This document shows, piece after piece, positions 42,017 to 50,739 of a stretch of DNA of 64,000 bases. A program made the position numbers and the translations under genes. Position 1 is the first letter of the stretch, and the number at the start of each line of letters is the position of its first letter. This DNA comes from Castellaniella sp034675905 (lineage in GTDB: Bacteria > Pseudomonadota > Gammaproteobacteria > Burkholderiales > Burkholderiaceae_B). The stretch covers positions 1-64,000 of the forward strand of contig NZ_JAUCCV010000002.1 of NCBI RefSeq assembly GCF_034675905.1, in the 5' to 3' direction. The notes below the pieces were generated by a model. It was not told where the DNA came from. It was given only the letters and a program-made list of their open reading frames with translations, and made no database searches.

Positions 42017-42445
42017 ATGAAAATCATCAAAGGCCCCGAATATGTTGCGCCAAAGAACCACCTTGCAGGACTCAATTTGGAACTGATGGGCACCCGCGAA
42101 GAAGCCATGAGCAGGCGCAAGGTTATGGCTTGCGTAGCAGACGCGGTTCGTGCGGAAGGATACGACCCTGACGGTAAAGCGGAAGTCGGGTTCCCCGTCG
42201 CATGCGACGACGAATCCAAAACCCTTTCGGTTTGGTTTTACGAAAAGCTGCCAGAAGGCCCGGTCGAAAAGACATACACCGTTATCGGCGTCTACCGCAG
42301 CGACGATTACGAGCGGTTTGCTGACGTCGTTTGGGCTGACTCGCCAGAGCGAGCGGAACAAATTGCGCGCAATATACGCTCCGCCGATCCCGACGAACTG
42401 ATTATCGCTGGCGTCGTCGAAGGTTCCCCCAAAGTGGTTCTGTAG
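42017..42445 (+). CDS. Unrecognised protein
   Basis: A 142 aa acidic alpha/beta protein (TYTVIGVYRSDDYERFADVV). The ATG follows a leader repeat copy. Followed by AGGAGG and the next gene. Confidence 0.58.
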   Translation: MKIIKGPEYVAPKNHLAGLNLELMGTREEAMSRRKVMACVADAVRAEGYDPDGKAEVGFPVACDDESKTLSVWFYEKLPEGPVEKTYTVIGVYRSDDYERFADVVWADSPERAEQIARNIRSADPDELIIAGVVEGSPKVVL

Positions 42446-42454
42446 GAGGCAGAC

Positions 42455-42607
42455 ATGAAATTGCGGCATCGTAGGCGCCACATCGCGTTTGCTGTTTTTA
42501 ATTGGTTCGTTGACGAAAAGTATCAGTCCAGGGTCGCCAGAAACGACATCGGCAGAAAGGGCTGGGGTAACAGGCACGACGGTCGAATGGCTTGGTATAG
42601 GGGCTGA
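42455..42607 (+). CDS. 50-residue very basic peptide
   Basis: ATG 42455 has a near-perfect AGGAGG 6 bases upstream. The peptide (MKLRHRRRHIAFAVFNWFVD) is rich in Arg/His/Trp and may bind nucleic acid or membrane. It ends one base before the next ATG. Confidence 0.5.
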   Translation: MKLRHRRRHIAFAVFNWFVDEKYQSRVARNDIGRKGWGNRHDGRMAWYRG

Positions 42608-42608
42608 C

Positions 42609-42800
42609 ATGACGTTCAAAGAGGCAATCGAATATGGATACCTGAGCAGACAAGGCGAGTATAAGGGCGCGCCCTGGATCTGCAACGGACGACAGTATCC
42701 AACATGGCGCGAAGCACTCGCTGCAGCGAACGCCTCGCTCGCAGCCCACGCGCCTGACCCCGTGACTTGTAATGTGATTATCGAAAGACGCCAGGGATAA
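42609..42800 (+). CDS. Small protein
   Basis: A 63 aa protein (MTFKEAIEYGYLSRQGEYKG, then PTWREALAAANASL). ATG 42609 is chosen because it follows the previous stop by one base; the in-frame extension to 42489 overlaps the basic peptide gene. Confidence 0.57.
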   Translation: MTFKEAIEYGYLSRQGEYKGAPWICNGRQYPTWREALAAANASLAAHAPDPVTCNVIIERRQG

Positions 42801-42803
42801 AAC

Positions 42804-43202
42804 ATGAAGATCAAAACCAAAGACCTTGTCGGCACCGCCTTGGATTGGGTGGTGACAACGTCGCGAGGCTTGAAAATCGAATATGACGGCATAGCCCATT
42901 GGGTTGTCAGCGACAAGTTCGCCAAACAACTCGGAGCGCATTTTGACGCGACAGGTAAACAGTGCGGGTATTCACCATCAACCGATTGGGCGTGTGGTGG
43001 ACCCATCATCGAGCGCGAAAAGATTGAACTCATACCGGAGAGAGTCAAGGTTGGTTGTTGGTGTGCAGCGCTATGGGATGAAGATCGGTGTGCTGACATA
43101 AGTGCCACTGGCCCAACGCCGCTCATTGCCGCTATGCGCTGCTACGTCGCTTTCGCCATAGGTGACGAGGTGGAAGTGCCCAACGAACTGGTAACGCCAT
43201 GA
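42804..43202 (+). CDS. NinX / DUF2591-like protein
   Basis: A 132 aa protein: KTKDLVGTALDWVV at the start, YSPSTDWACGGPIIEREKIE in the middle and GPTPLIAAMRCYVA near the end match the phage NinX family (DUF2591). Lambdoid phages carry it in the nin region; its role is unknown. Overlaps the next start by 4 bases. Confidence 0.8.
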   Translation: MKIKTKDLVGTALDWVVTTSRGLKIEYDGIAHWVVSDKFAKQLGAHFDATGKQCGYSPSTDWACGGPIIEREKIELIPERVKVGCWCAALWDEDRCADISATGPTPLIAAMRCYVAFAIGDEVEVPNELVTP

Positions 43203-43447
43203 AAGACAGCGATTTCACCGTGGCCCCGCTTTGTATGCTGGGTCTATTCCTCGTGATTCTTTTCATTATCGCGATCAACGTGCAGCCAGACGATGAATAC
43301 AAGCGTTGTTCCATCATAAGCAAGGTAAAAACCGGCAAAACGCGCCCCGATGTTGCTATGAAATTCGTGGGGCGACAGCACGAAACCATTATTACCTGGA
43401 AGTGTGCCAGCGGCGAGAAGCTGCAGGTCACTTGGGAGAATCACTGA
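43199..43447 (+). CDS. Single-pass membrane protein
   Basis: An 82 aa protein with a transmembrane helix at about 10-28 (PLCMLGLFLVILFIIAI) and a soluble C-terminal domain. Coupled to the next 23-residue ORF by a TGATG overlap. Confidence 0.58.
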   Translation: MKDSDFTVAPLCMLGLFLVILFIIAINVQPDDEYKRCSIISKVKTGKTRPDVAMKFVGRQHETIITWKCASGEKLQVTWENH

Positions 43448-43518
43448 TGAACGCAAAGCAGACCGTTTACGGCGCCAGGATCAACCCTCCCCCACCCGAT
43501 TACCACCAACAGGACTAA
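43447..43518 (+). CDS. 23-residue coupled peptide
   Basis: Begins in TGATG with the upstream stop and ends two bases before the next gene. The peptide is MNAKQTVYGARINPPPPDYH plus three residues, Pro-rich. It may act mainly to couple translation. Low certainty as a functional product. Confidence 0.35.
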   Translation: MNAKQTVYGARINPPPPDYHQQD

Positions 43519-43520
43519 CC

Positions 43521-43982
43521 ATGAACGACCAACTTTCACAGGCACTTGCAAGCGTTATCAGCCAGGGTGCTGGCGCGCTTTCGTCGGGCATCACGTTCTT
43601 GCAGTCGGAAATCCCCGATGTCATCGCCCAACTGCTGCTGTGGAAACTCGTGTGGTCGGGTGCGAAGGCAATCTTTTTCCTGGCGGTTGTCATCGCGTGC
43701 CTTCGACTCTTCAAGTTCTTCTACCAGAAAACCGCCCTGTATAACGAAGCCTGCGCGCGAATCAAGCGGGCAAAATACGGAAGCGACGAATGGGATGCCG
43801 CCAAAAATGACATGGATGTCTACGAGGATGGCAGTATCGCTGGCTACCTGGGCTGCACCGTCTGCGTGCTTGGGCTTGGAATAGCAGGCTTTGGCGTCTT
43901 CGCCCAGGTCGGCAATGTCATTCAAATCTGGCTGGCACCGAAGATTTATCTGATCGAATACGCCGCGTCGCTGGCGAAATAA
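43521..43982 (+). CDS. Multi-pass membrane protein
   Basis: A 153 aa protein with hydrophobic segments at about 53-70 (KAIFFLAVVIACLRLF) and 107-130 (LGCTVCVLGLGIAGFGVFA) and an amphipathic N-terminus. Size and topology could suit a holin-like or envelope protein, but no lysis gene is adjacent. ATG 43521 follows AGGAC; the frame from 43404 overlaps other genes. Confidence 0.57.
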   Translation: MNDQLSQALASVISQGAGALSSGITFLQSEIPDVIAQLLLWKLVWSGAKAIFFLAVVIACLRLFKFFYQKTALYNEACARIKRAKYGSDEWDAAKNDMDVYEDGSIAGYLGCTVCVLGLGIAGFGVFAQVGNVIQIWLAPKIYLIEYAASLAK

Positions 43983-44013
43983 TCAGCAATCAACAATCAC
44001 AAATGGAACTGTC

Positions 44014-44544
44014 ATGGATAAAGCCGAAGCTCAAAAGCAATTGAAAAACCTGGAAGATAAGTTCAGCGAGGAAGTCGCTGCGCTGCGCAAAATCATCGAA
44101 GCGCCAGAGGTCGCGCCATCTTTGTTGACTGGACCTGAGCCGGGTAGTTCCAAACCTTATTGGGTGCTGGGCGAACATCCGGTAGACGGGCATCTGCGGG
44201 CGAAGAATTATTTCGCAAAGTCTCCCAACACAGCCAACTATTCACATGGCAACGTTTTTCCCAACAGAGACACTGCCAGCGCCCACGCCGAAGCCATCAG
44301 CACCATGCTCACGCTGCGACACCAGCCGGGGACGGTCTCCCCCGTCTCCGACAAATCGCAGTATCTGATCGACCTGGATGGCGACTTGATCGCGCGGGTT
44401 AAGTCTTATTGCCGCGCTGATCTGAAATTCACCAGACTGTCGCCGTGCTTCGACACCGAAGAGCAGGCACAGGTCGCGCTCGATACGCTCGGGGCTGATC
44501 GCGTCAAACGGATGTTTGAAACCCTGCATGGCATCAAGAGTTAA
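44014..44544 (+). CDS. Unrecognised protein with coiled-coil N-terminus
   Basis: A 176 aa protein; the N-terminus (EAQKQLKNLEDKFSEEVAAL) is a likely coiled coil and the rest mixed alpha/beta. Preceded by a weaker leader repeat. Confidence 0.58.
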   Translation: MDKAEAQKQLKNLEDKFSEEVAALRKIIEAPEVAPSLLTGPEPGSSKPYWVLGEHPVDGHLRAKNYFAKSPNTANYSHGNVFPNRDTASAHAEAISTMLTLRHQPGTVSPVSDKSQYLIDLDGDLIARVKSYCRADLKFTRLSPCFDTEEQAQVALDTLGADRVKRMFETLHGIKS

Positions 44545-44614
44545 CCGTGACGGGCGTCGCGCCGGTCGCTGACGCCCACAATAAAAACATCGACAACAAG
44601 ATCGGATAAACGCG

Positions 44615-44878
44615 ATGAAAAAGTTTCTCTGCACCATGTCCGACCGCAGCGTTAAGCCTCACTGTCGTTGGGCCGTAATTACAGATGACGGATATGTAGA
44701 CCCAACCGATGATGACTGCGGAACGCCAATCGAAGACTTTGTAATGTATTTCTGCTCGGACATCGAGGTTTCGCGCGATCAGGCGTTTGAGATTTTTATG
44801 CGCTTGATTGAAGCCAGTGAAGACGGCGAGCGGGCAAACCTACGGGATGTCATCGACGCGGTTGTCGCCTCCACCTGA
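44615..44878 (+). CDS. Small acidic protein
   Basis: An 87 aa acidic protein (DDGYVDPTDDDCGTPIEDFV). It has a leader repeat copy with TTGTCG-like and CAATAA boxes; a second copy starts inside its last codons and serves the next gene. Confidence 0.57.
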   Translation: MKKFLCTMSDRSVKPHCRWAVITDDGYVDPTDDDCGTPIEDFVMYFCSDIEVSRDQAFEIFMRLIEASEDGERANLRDVIDAVVAST

Positions 44879-44919
44879 TACGCACAATAAAACCATCGAC
44901 AACAAAACAGGTAAACGCA

Positions 44920-45300
44920 ATGAAATTTCCCAAGCACCTGCGGACACAACTGGTCGCGGACGTTCGGGCGGTCTGCGCGGCGCAAGCCAAGATGCTTTCC
45001 GAAAAGCAGTCAGCAGACCTTCAGGATCGCCCGTTCACGGCAGAAATGATCGCTGAAATTCGGAAGCAGTCGCCGTTCGCGTTCGTTCACGAAATCAATG
45101 CGCAGCGCTCCTACGATGACAAGCACCCGCGTTGGCGCAGCGAGAATTATCTTCCGCGCGTGCTGGAACCGTCGCATGTGGACGGACGGTGCTGGCTGAA
45201 CGAACTCTACGACCGCGACGGCTACGACCTGAATGACGAAACGCTGCGCACCGCCGTTGTCTGGGCGCTGCGTCAGGTTGCATCAGGCGAAGGAGCTTGA
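44920..45300 (+). CDS. Unrecognised protein
   Basis: A 126 aa protein with a basic N-terminus (MKFPKHLRTQLVADVRAVCA) and helical C-terminus. Leader repeat copy with TTGTCG, 17 bases, CAATAA. Stop overlaps the next start. Confidence 0.58.
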   Translation: MKFPKHLRTQLVADVRAVCAAQAKMLSEKQSADLQDRPFTAEMIAEIRKQSPFAFVHEINAQRSYDDKHPRWRSENYLPRVLEPSHVDGRCWLNELYDRDGYDLNDETLRTAVVWALRQVASGEGA

Positions 45301-45302
45301 TG

Positions 45303-45503
45303 ATGACGAAAGACGACGCGCTGGACTTGGCGCACAGGTATCGAATCCCGCTGGGCGAGGGCTTTCACACTCTGGGAAGCGGCGTGGTGGAAAACATCAT
45401 CGCTGCGGCAGACGAATGGAAATACCGCAAGCCTATTGACGCCAACGGATCGCGCGCCCGCTACTTCTACGCCTACATGCAGCGGGCGGCTTCCCGTGAC
45501 TGA
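45303..45503 (+). CDS. Small protein
   Basis: A 66 aa protein (DDALDLAHRYRIPLGEGFHT). Two adjacent ATGs (45300, 45303); 45303 has the better spacing to AGGAG. Not recognised. Confidence 0.55.
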   Translation: MTKDDALDLAHRYRIPLGEGFHTLGSGVVENIIAAADEWKYRKPIDANGSRARYFYAYMQRAASRD

Positions 45504-45571
45504 CGACGAACGAATGGTGCCTGCCCCACGGGCGCACCATTCAATCATCGACAGCAAAACAGGTAAACACC

Positions 45572-45865
45572 GTGTTAATTCCGAATCACATCACCTGCTG
45601 GACGGACTATCCGTTCAAGACACTGGGTGACAAGCCATACGAACTCGCCCCAATCCGACACGTCAAGATTCTCGGTTGGGACGGAAACAAATACGTGCTG
45701 GTGCGCGACATAGAAACCGGCGTCGTGCTTGGTTCCGTCAAGTGTGGCTACCTGTATCGCAACCGTGCCCGCCTGGGCCACGGAGCAAAGCCCGTAAATC
45801 CACGCAAGATCGAAAGGTTCGGCCAAACCAGCGAGTATTACGACTGGATTGAGGGCGATTTGTAA
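45572..45865 (+). CDS. Unrecognised protein, GTG start
   Basis: A 97 aa beta-rich protein. The start is GTG 45572, fixed by the leader repeat CAGGTAAACACC directly upstream. No family named. Confidence 0.58.
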   Translation: MLIPNHITCWTDYPFKTLGDKPYELAPIRHVKILGWDGNKYVLVRDIETGVVLGSVKCGYLYRNRARLGHGAKPVNPRKIERFGQTSEYYDWIEGDL

Positions 45866-45924
45866 TTTGTCGCCGCCACCTGACGCCCACAATAAAACCA
45901 TCGACAACAAAACAGGTAAACAAC

Positions 45925-46452
45925 ATGGCCAAGCAAGAATTCGACCGCGACCGAGACATTTACGCCTATATCTGGGGTGATAAATTCGAGAGCTGGTCGC
46001 ACATCAATGTGCGGATTTTCAACGCTGTTCGATCCGTATGGAGTTACGACGGCATCTGGATCGAAGCGCGATGCCAGGGCGGTGGCTCAGGATACCGCGA
46101 CGATGGGACGCCTGAAATGTATGGCTTTCAATGGGGCGCTGTGCCGCAAGCGACGGTCATGTCGCTGTGCGCAGTCGAGTCTGCAGCCAAGGCCATGCGC
46201 AAAATCGCGCGCAAGTTTGAATCGGAAGACCTGCGCGAATCGCTGGGTTTCGCCAGCTTCGCCTCCAAGCTGCTGCGCGCAGCAGGCGCGAAACACTGCT
46301 TCATCAATCAAAACTTCAATCGAGGTTTTGAAGGCGCCATCACCGAATCGCTGCCCTGCTTTACCACGCCCGAGGATATATACCGCGAACTTGATGCGCT
46401 GGAACGTGCGGCGCTGGCTCAAGTAGCGTCGAAAAGCGAGTGGGCGGCATGA
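45925..46452 (+). CDS. Unrecognised protein
   Basis: A 175 aa protein with Trp/Tyr-rich N-terminus (IYAYIWGDKFESWSHINVRI) and helical C-terminal half (AVESAAKAMRKIARKFESED). Clear leader repeat with TTGTCG, 17 bases, CAATAA. Confidence 0.6.
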   Translation: MAKQEFDRDRDIYAYIWGDKFESWSHINVRIFNAVRSVWSYDGIWIEARCQGGGSGYRDDGTPEMYGFQWGAVPQATVMSLCAVESAAKAMRKIARKFESEDLRESLGFASFASKLLRAAGAKHCFINQNFNRGFEGAITESLPCFTTPEDIYRELDALERAALAQVASKSEWAA

Positions 46453-46907
46453 TTAAGGTCAAAGACATCGTCTACGAAAATGGCGCTTCCTGGGTGCTGC
46501 GAAGTGGCAAGGAGAGCTGTTATTTCGTAATGGTCAATGGCGTATCGCTTGCGAAATCAGATAGCGCATACCCGCTCGACGAGGACGGGCTATCTATCGC
46601 CAAGGCGCGCTGCGACTGGCTGGCGAAGCGAGAAGCAGAAAGGCAGCCCACGAAGAAGGTGGTCCTGCTCGATGACCGGCACGTCATTATCGACGCACCG
46701 GGGCGCTATATCGCCCGCAACGGACGCGTCGTCGAAATATTCAGGATCGACGACCCCAAGAAATCGACCTTCAACTGCAAGGGACTCCGACTGCGCAAAG
46801 GGTTGAATGGAAAGGTTGAGCGCAAATACGACATCTGGCATCCGTCTGGCGCGAGATTGGCGATTTCCGAAAGCCCCTGGGATGTCATCACCAAGGAAAA
46901 ATCATGA
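46449..46907 (+). CDS. Unrecognised protein
   Basis: A 152 aa basic alpha/beta protein (VVLLDDRHVIIDAPGRYIAR). The ATG overlaps the previous TGA; overlaps the next start by 4 bases. Confidence 0.58.
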   Translation: MIKVKDIVYENGASWVLRSGKESCYFVMVNGVSLAKSDSAYPLDEDGLSIAKARCDWLAKREAERQPTKKVVLLDDRHVIIDAPGRYIARNGRVVEIFRIDDPKKSTFNCKGLRLRKGLNGKVERKYDIWHPSGARLAISESPWDVITKEKS

Positions 46908-47179
46908 CCGAAGAACGTCACGAATGTTTTGACCACGGCCACTGGTATCAGGATTGGGACGGTGCCATTTATATCGTCCCCGATGACCGCTATGGGCTGG
47001 CCGAAACCTATGGGCCAGACGGTGAAATGCTGGATGCAATCAACAAGGCTTACCGCGAGTGCTGGCCCACGCCTTCATGGCAGGTTGACCCCGAAGTGAT
47101 CGCAGAAAAGCTGGACCTGGAAACCGTTCCTGAATATCTGCGCAGGTTCGATCCCGAAATTGGCTACTACCACGCGTGA
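46904..47179 (+). CDS. Small acidic protein
   Basis: A 91 aa acidic, aromatic protein (FDHGHWYQDWDGAIYIVPDD). Coupled to the upstream gene. Not recognised. Confidence 0.56.
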   Translation: MTEERHECFDHGHWYQDWDGAIYIVPDDRYGLAETYGPDGEMLDAINKAYRECWPTPSWQVDPEVIAEKLDLETVPEYLRRFDPEIGYYHA

Positions 47180-47187
47180 GGCAGAAC

Positions 47188-47458
47188 ATGAAAGTCATCT
47201 GGAAATTCGAAATCCTGCACAACCAACCCATCGAAATGCCGGTGGGGGCGAAAATTCTGACCCTGAACACAAGGCGAGTCGATGTGCGTTTGGGCAGAGT
47301 GTGACCCTGACGCACCAACTGAGGCGCGAATCTTTCGCGTGGTCCCGACCGGCTGCAGAGTCGGAGCTGACGAACACTACTCCGACATGCGATACATCGG
47401 CACCGTGTCATTCAATAACTTCGTTTTGGTGTGGCACATTTACGAGTTGATCAAATAG
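47188..47458 (+). pseudogene. Frameshifted phage protein (MPVGAKIL / CVWAECDPDAP family)
   Basis: Frame 1 from ATG 47188 encodes MKVIWKFEILHNQPIEMPVG and AKILTLN; frame 2 continues TQGESMCVWAECDPDAPTEA, RIFRVVPTG and ends YELIK at 47458. Together these match one phage protein family of about 90 aa (MPxGAKILxVQxQ ... CxWAxVDPxAPTExRxF). The frame changes by +1 near 47263-47269 (CTG A ACA). It is either an inactivating indel, a sequencing error or a programmed +1 shift; frame 1 alone would stop after 38 residues. Confidence 0.72.
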
Positions 47459-47568
47459 GAAACCGTTTAAATCGCGTCACAAGCGATTATCTCGCTGACC
47501 CGCCATAACCCCACCACCCAGCAAAATAAAACGCGCCTGGGCGATCCTGGCGCGACAAGGAGCATATT

Positions 47569-47814
47569 GTGCGACATGACCTGAAGCCAGGATTCAATGT
47601 GGACAGAATCGACGTGCAGGCGGGGACAAACGAACTCACCGCTTGCGGATACACCGACCCTTGCACCGTCGAGGTCATTCGATACGCGCTGATGCGCTGG
47701 GCACGCGGCGAAGAAGAGCAAGCGGAGCGCGGCGCAATCGACGAGTCCTTTCATGGCATTCCATTCACCTGCTGGCGCAGGGTGCTGGCTGCCGCCATGT
47801 CAGCGACAGAATGA
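47569..47814 (+). CDS. Small protein, GTG start
   Basis: An 81 aa protein (DVQAGTNELTACGYTDPCTV). GTG 47569 has AAGGAG 6 bases upstream. The family is unknown. Confidence 0.57.
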   Translation: MRHDLKPGFNVDRIDVQAGTNELTACGYTDPCTVEVIRYALMRWARGEEEQAERGAIDESFHGIPFTCWRRVLAAAMSATE

Positions 47815-47842
47815 AGCCATCAAACAAATAAAGGTAAACATC

Positions 47843-48145
47843 ATGCCGATACTGATCAGCAAAACCTACGAAATCTTGGACGAGGAATCGCTGGAAGCGG
47901 GCGAAACAAATGACCGCGGATTCGAGTTCGAGGATAAAGAGTTCGACTTCAAGGAACTGGTGCGCGAACTGGAAAATTACCCGAATCCCTCATGTTATCC
48001 CGGTGTGCCGCACTGGGTCAGCTCAAACGACGACCCCGACCTTGCCACGGGCGACACCGTGATCTACAGCCTGCACCCAGGGCGTGACGCCCGCAGTCAG
48101 CGGTATTGGGCGAAAGCGTGTCGGGCTGCCGGTATCTGCGACTGA
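47843..48145 (+). CDS. Small acidic protein
   Basis: A 100 aa acidic protein (EFEDKEFDFKELVRELENYP). ATG 47843 is set by a leader repeat; the in-frame extension to 47753 runs into the previous gene. Confidence 0.58.
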   Translation: MPILISKTYEILDEESLEAGETNDRGFEFEDKEFDFKELVRELENYPNPSCYPGVPHWVSSNDDPDLATGDTVIYSLHPGRDARSQRYWAKACRAAGICD

Positions 48146-48177
48146 AAATAACACAATCACAACAACAGGTAAACATC

Positions 48178-48741
48178 ATGGACAAGAAAGAACTTCAAGC
48201 GCTGCTGGATGAAGTCGCGGGGATTCTGGGCGGCACAGCACTCGCTGTGCATGATTGGACCGGCTACATTGACCTGCCAGAAATCAATAAGTTGGCGCGA
48301 ATTTTCTTTCGCGTTGACGGGAAAAAGCTGTGGGTCAGCGGACATACCACCCTTTCCGGCGAGAACAAATACTGGCTACCGAGTCGCGCTGATGTGATTG
48401 GTATTTCGTGGGCGCGGGGAGCGGCTGTCATTGCGAAAGAAATCCAGAGCAGGTTTCTGCCTGAATACACGGAATGGATTGATGAAGCCGCGACGCTAAT
48501 CGCCGAGAGCGACGCCCGCGATGCCATACTTCACGCCAGGGCGAATGTGATCCGGGAAATCATTGGCGATAATCACTCATATGAGCATGCGAACTTCACC
48601 TTTCATGGCTATGATCGGGAGCGAGGACTGTCAACCAGCGGAGGCGTCAACAGCGTTGATGTCACCTTGGAAATGCGCGTAACCTTCGAGGAAGCGAAGA
48701 CGATTCTTCGGATGATCAACAAGGGGCGAAAGAATGCGTAG
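48178..48741 (+). CDS. Unrecognised protein
   Basis: A 187 aa alpha/beta protein (ELQALLDEVAGILGGTALAV). Leader repeat directly upstream; overlaps the next start by 8 bases. Confidence 0.58.
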   Translation: MDKKELQALLDEVAGILGGTALAVHDWTGYIDLPEINKLARIFFRVDGKKLWVSGHTTLSGENKYWLPSRADVIGISWARGAAVIAKEIQSRFLPEYTEWIDEAATLIAESDARDAILHARANVIREIIGDNHSYEHANFTFHGYDRERGLSTSGGVNSVDVTLEMRVTFEEAKTILRMINKGRKNA

Positions 48742-49036
48742 TCTGATACTTGCAGGAACCGCGCTGCTGGCGTTTGGAGCGGTTGCATCTATGCCCATCC
48801 ACGCTGAAGAGCGCGGCAGCGCAACCTATGTGGGCGGCGGTCGCTACACCTGCCACGACCGCAGCGCCGAATGCGCCATCGTCAAGCAGAACAATCGCCG
48901 CATTGACGAGTATGAAATCAGGGAGCGCCAGCAGCGCGACCGCCCGTATGTGAACCCCGACCCCACATTCAGCAGCGGGTCTGACCGCTGGTATCAACCG
49001 TCTGGCAGCAAACAGAAAAAGGAACGCAGCAAATGA
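48734..49036 (+). CDS. Secreted small protein
   Basis: A 100 aa protein with a clear signal peptide (MRSLILAGTALLAFGAVASM, cleavage probably after IHA) and a short mature region with two Cys and a polar, Arg/Tyr-rich tail. A periplasmic role is inferred. It overlaps the next membrane peptide. Confidence 0.65.
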   Translation: MRSLILAGTALLAFGAVASMPIHAEERGSATYVGGGRYTCHDRSAECAIVKQNNRRIDEYEIRERQQRDRPYVNPDPTFSSGSDRWYQPSGSKQKKERSK

Positions 49037-49200
49037 TCTGGTTTCTCCTTCTCGTGTTCTCGCTGGGTGTGGGGCTGGTTGGGCAAGGCTGGTGGTTCTT
49101 CATCTTGATCGCGGTCTCGTGCTTTCTCGATGTTGCCTGGGGAAGGCCCATGCGTGAACGCGAACGCATTGAAAAAGAAATCAATGATTCTTGGCGGTGA
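49033..49200 (+). CDS. 55-residue membrane protein
   Basis: Starts in ATGA with the previous stop. MIWFLLLVFSLGVGLVGQGW and FFILIAVSCFLDVAWG form two transmembrane segments, followed by a charged tail (RERERIEKEINDSWR). Together with the secreted protein it forms an envelope-directed pair. Confidence 0.6.
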   Translation: MIWFLLLVFSLGVGLVGQGWWFFILIAVSCFLDVAWGRPMRERERIEKEINDSWR

Positions 49201-49254
49201 TAACTTCCTGACACTATAAATTGTGCGGAAACGCAGAAATTCTTGCGCCCAAAA

Positions 49255-49278
49255 ATGTAAGTTACCACTAACCAACTG
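49255..49278. promoter_or_regulatory. Dyad operator before 49291 gene
   Basis: GTTACCACTAAC (49261-49272), left flank AATGTAA, right flank CAACTG. 18 bp before ATG 49291; a TATAAA box lies upstream at 49215-49220. Confidence 0.68.
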
Positions 49279-49290
49279 ACAGGCGAAGCG

Positions 49291-49521
49291 ATGAACAGAT
49301 ATTTCTTCAACGTCAAAGAAAGCATGCAGGTCATGGTGGTGGCTGACACGCCCCATGAGGCCATGGAGTCCCTGCTGGACGACCTGGGGGTGCGTCTGGT
49401 TCGGGCAGTTGAAGACCCAACCGTCATGGTGGGCGATACGCGGGTGGCGCCGATCAAGTTGAACGCCAAGATCATCCCGTTTCGCCCGCGCAGCACGCCT
49501 GCGATGAACGATCAAGATTGA
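49291..49521 (+). CDS. Small operator-controlled protein
   Basis: A 76 aa alpha/beta protein (MNRYFFNVKESMQVMVVADT). AGGCGAAGCG precedes the ATG. Not recognised. Confidence 0.57.
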   Translation: MNRYFFNVKESMQVMVVADTPHEAMESLLDDLGVRLVRAVEDPTVMVGDTRVAPIKLNAKIIPFRPRSTPAMNDQD

Positions 49522-49545
49522 TACATGGACAACACGGGAAACGCC

Positions 49546-49785
49546 ATGACCACCTACACCTTTTCGATGGACCTGCGAGTCCACGACGAACACGCGATCC
49601 GCCAGCTTGCTCGCCAGCAAGCGATCAACGATGGTTTGGGCGACGAAATCGCCGACGAATTCATGGACGAGGACATCAACGATATCACCGACTGTCTGCA
49701 GATGATTCTCGACCCTAGCTGCATCGAAGGCGCAGAGATTCTTGGGTCTGCCGCTGAATGCACAGCAATCGACTGGGCGGAATAA
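49546..49785 (+). CDS. Small acidic protein
   Basis: A 79 aa acidic protein (DEIADEFMDEDINDITDCLQ). ATG 49546 is chosen because GGGAAACGCC, a leader-repeat form, precedes it; ATG 49525 is inside that leader. Confidence 0.57.
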   Translation: MTTYTFSMDLRVHDEHAIRQLARQQAINDGLGDEIADEFMDEDINDITDCLQMILDPSCIEGAEILGSAAECTAIDWAE

Positions 49786-49787
49786 CG

Positions 49788-49922
49788 ATGGGCAAGTCAC
49801 AACCGCAATATCTGATTGAAGCCTTGGCGTCATGCAAGACGCACCCGAAGGGCGCACAAATCATCTGCACCGGACCGCGCCACTGCATTGCTCGCGGCTG
49901 GCGAGTCATTAAACGAATCTAG
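49788..49922 (+). CDS. 44-residue basic peptide
   Basis: MGKSQPQYLIEALASCKTHP, then CTGPRHCIARGWRVIKRI: three Cys, two His and a basic tail, possibly a metal-binding micro-protein. Starts 2 bp after the previous stop; AGGAG for the next gene overlaps its stop. Confidence 0.5.
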   Translation: MGKSQPQYLIEALASCKTHPKGAQIICTGPRHCIARGWRVIKRI

Positions 49923-49930
49923 GAGCCACC

Positions 49931-50179
49931 ATGAAGGGAATTACCGAGCGCATCGAGGGCGACAAGCTGATCCTCGAAATCGACCTGAACGGCAACTTTG
50001 GCGTGTCCTCGACAGGGCGCTCCATCACCATCGCTACCACCGAAGGCTTCCAGAAGATCGAGGCCCGCCCCGGCATGAGCTATTCGGTCAACGTGAACCT
50101 GCCCGTGCGCTACGCCAAGCAAGCGCAGGCAAAGCCCGCGTCCAGCCAGGATGACGGGATCGAGAACATCGAGGTCTGA
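49931..50179 (+). CDS. Small beta-rich protein
   Basis: An 82 aa protein (RIEGDKLILEIDLNGNFGVS) probably a small barrel. AGGAG upstream. Not recognised. Confidence 0.58.
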   Translation: MKGITERIEGDKLILEIDLNGNFGVSSTGRSITIATTEGFQKIEARPGMSYSVNVNLPVRYAKQAQAKPASSQDDGIENIEV

Positions 50180-50180
50180 C

Positions 50181-50687
50181 ATGGGTCTAGACATTACCGC
50201 ATACAGCAAGATCGGCGACTTCATCGAGGCAGAAATCACTGACGCGACCGACGCGCTGATTGACGCACGCAAAGCGCGCCTCCTGTGGGTTAACCCCGAC
50301 TTTCCTGGACGCGCCGACCCCATCACGAAGACCGGCGTCTACGCCATCCCTGACGACGCCCAAAAATTCCACTTTTGCGCAGGTTCATACAGCGGCTACA
50401 ACCAGTGGCGCAACGAACTCGCCCGCATTGCAGGATACGAAGACGCGGGCGAAAAACGATACGACCGCGGTTGCTGGGCCAAAGGCATTGGGCCGTTCCA
50501 CGAGCTGATTGATTTCAGCGACTGCGAAGGCGTCATTGGCGCCGATGTCGCGAAGCGTCTTGCTGTGGACTTTTGCGACTTCGCGGGCAGCGCTATGCAG
50601 CAGAACAACGACTTCACCAGGACATACCTGGACTTCATGCATGTGTTTCGAATGGCTGAGCATGGTGGTGTCGTCATTTTCCACTGA
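50181..50687 (+). CDS. Conserved phage protein beginning MGLDITAY
   Basis: A 168 aa protein. The start MGLDITAYSKI and CAGSYSGYNQWRNELARIAG are typical of a phage family without known role. The next gene begins MGLDMYAF, suggesting related N-termini. ATG 50181 is used since it restores this N-terminus. Confidence 0.66.
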   Translation: MGLDITAYSKIGDFIEAEITDATDALIDARKARLLWVNPDFPGRADPITKTGVYAIPDDAQKFHFCAGSYSGYNQWRNELARIAGYEDAGEKRYDRGCWAKGIGPFHELIDFSDCEGVIGADVAKRLAVDFCDFAGSAMQQNNDFTRTYLDFMHVFRMAEHGGVVIFH

Positions 50688-50739
50688 TCGTTCCTGGGTC
50701 TGAAACCCACAATAAATCATCACACAACGGGAGAAAACC

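Noticed and set aside
41978..43126. 382-codon minus-strand frame
   Set aside because: Opposes several short plus-strand genes with leader repeat or AGGAGG, including the NinX-like gene; no start signal of its own.
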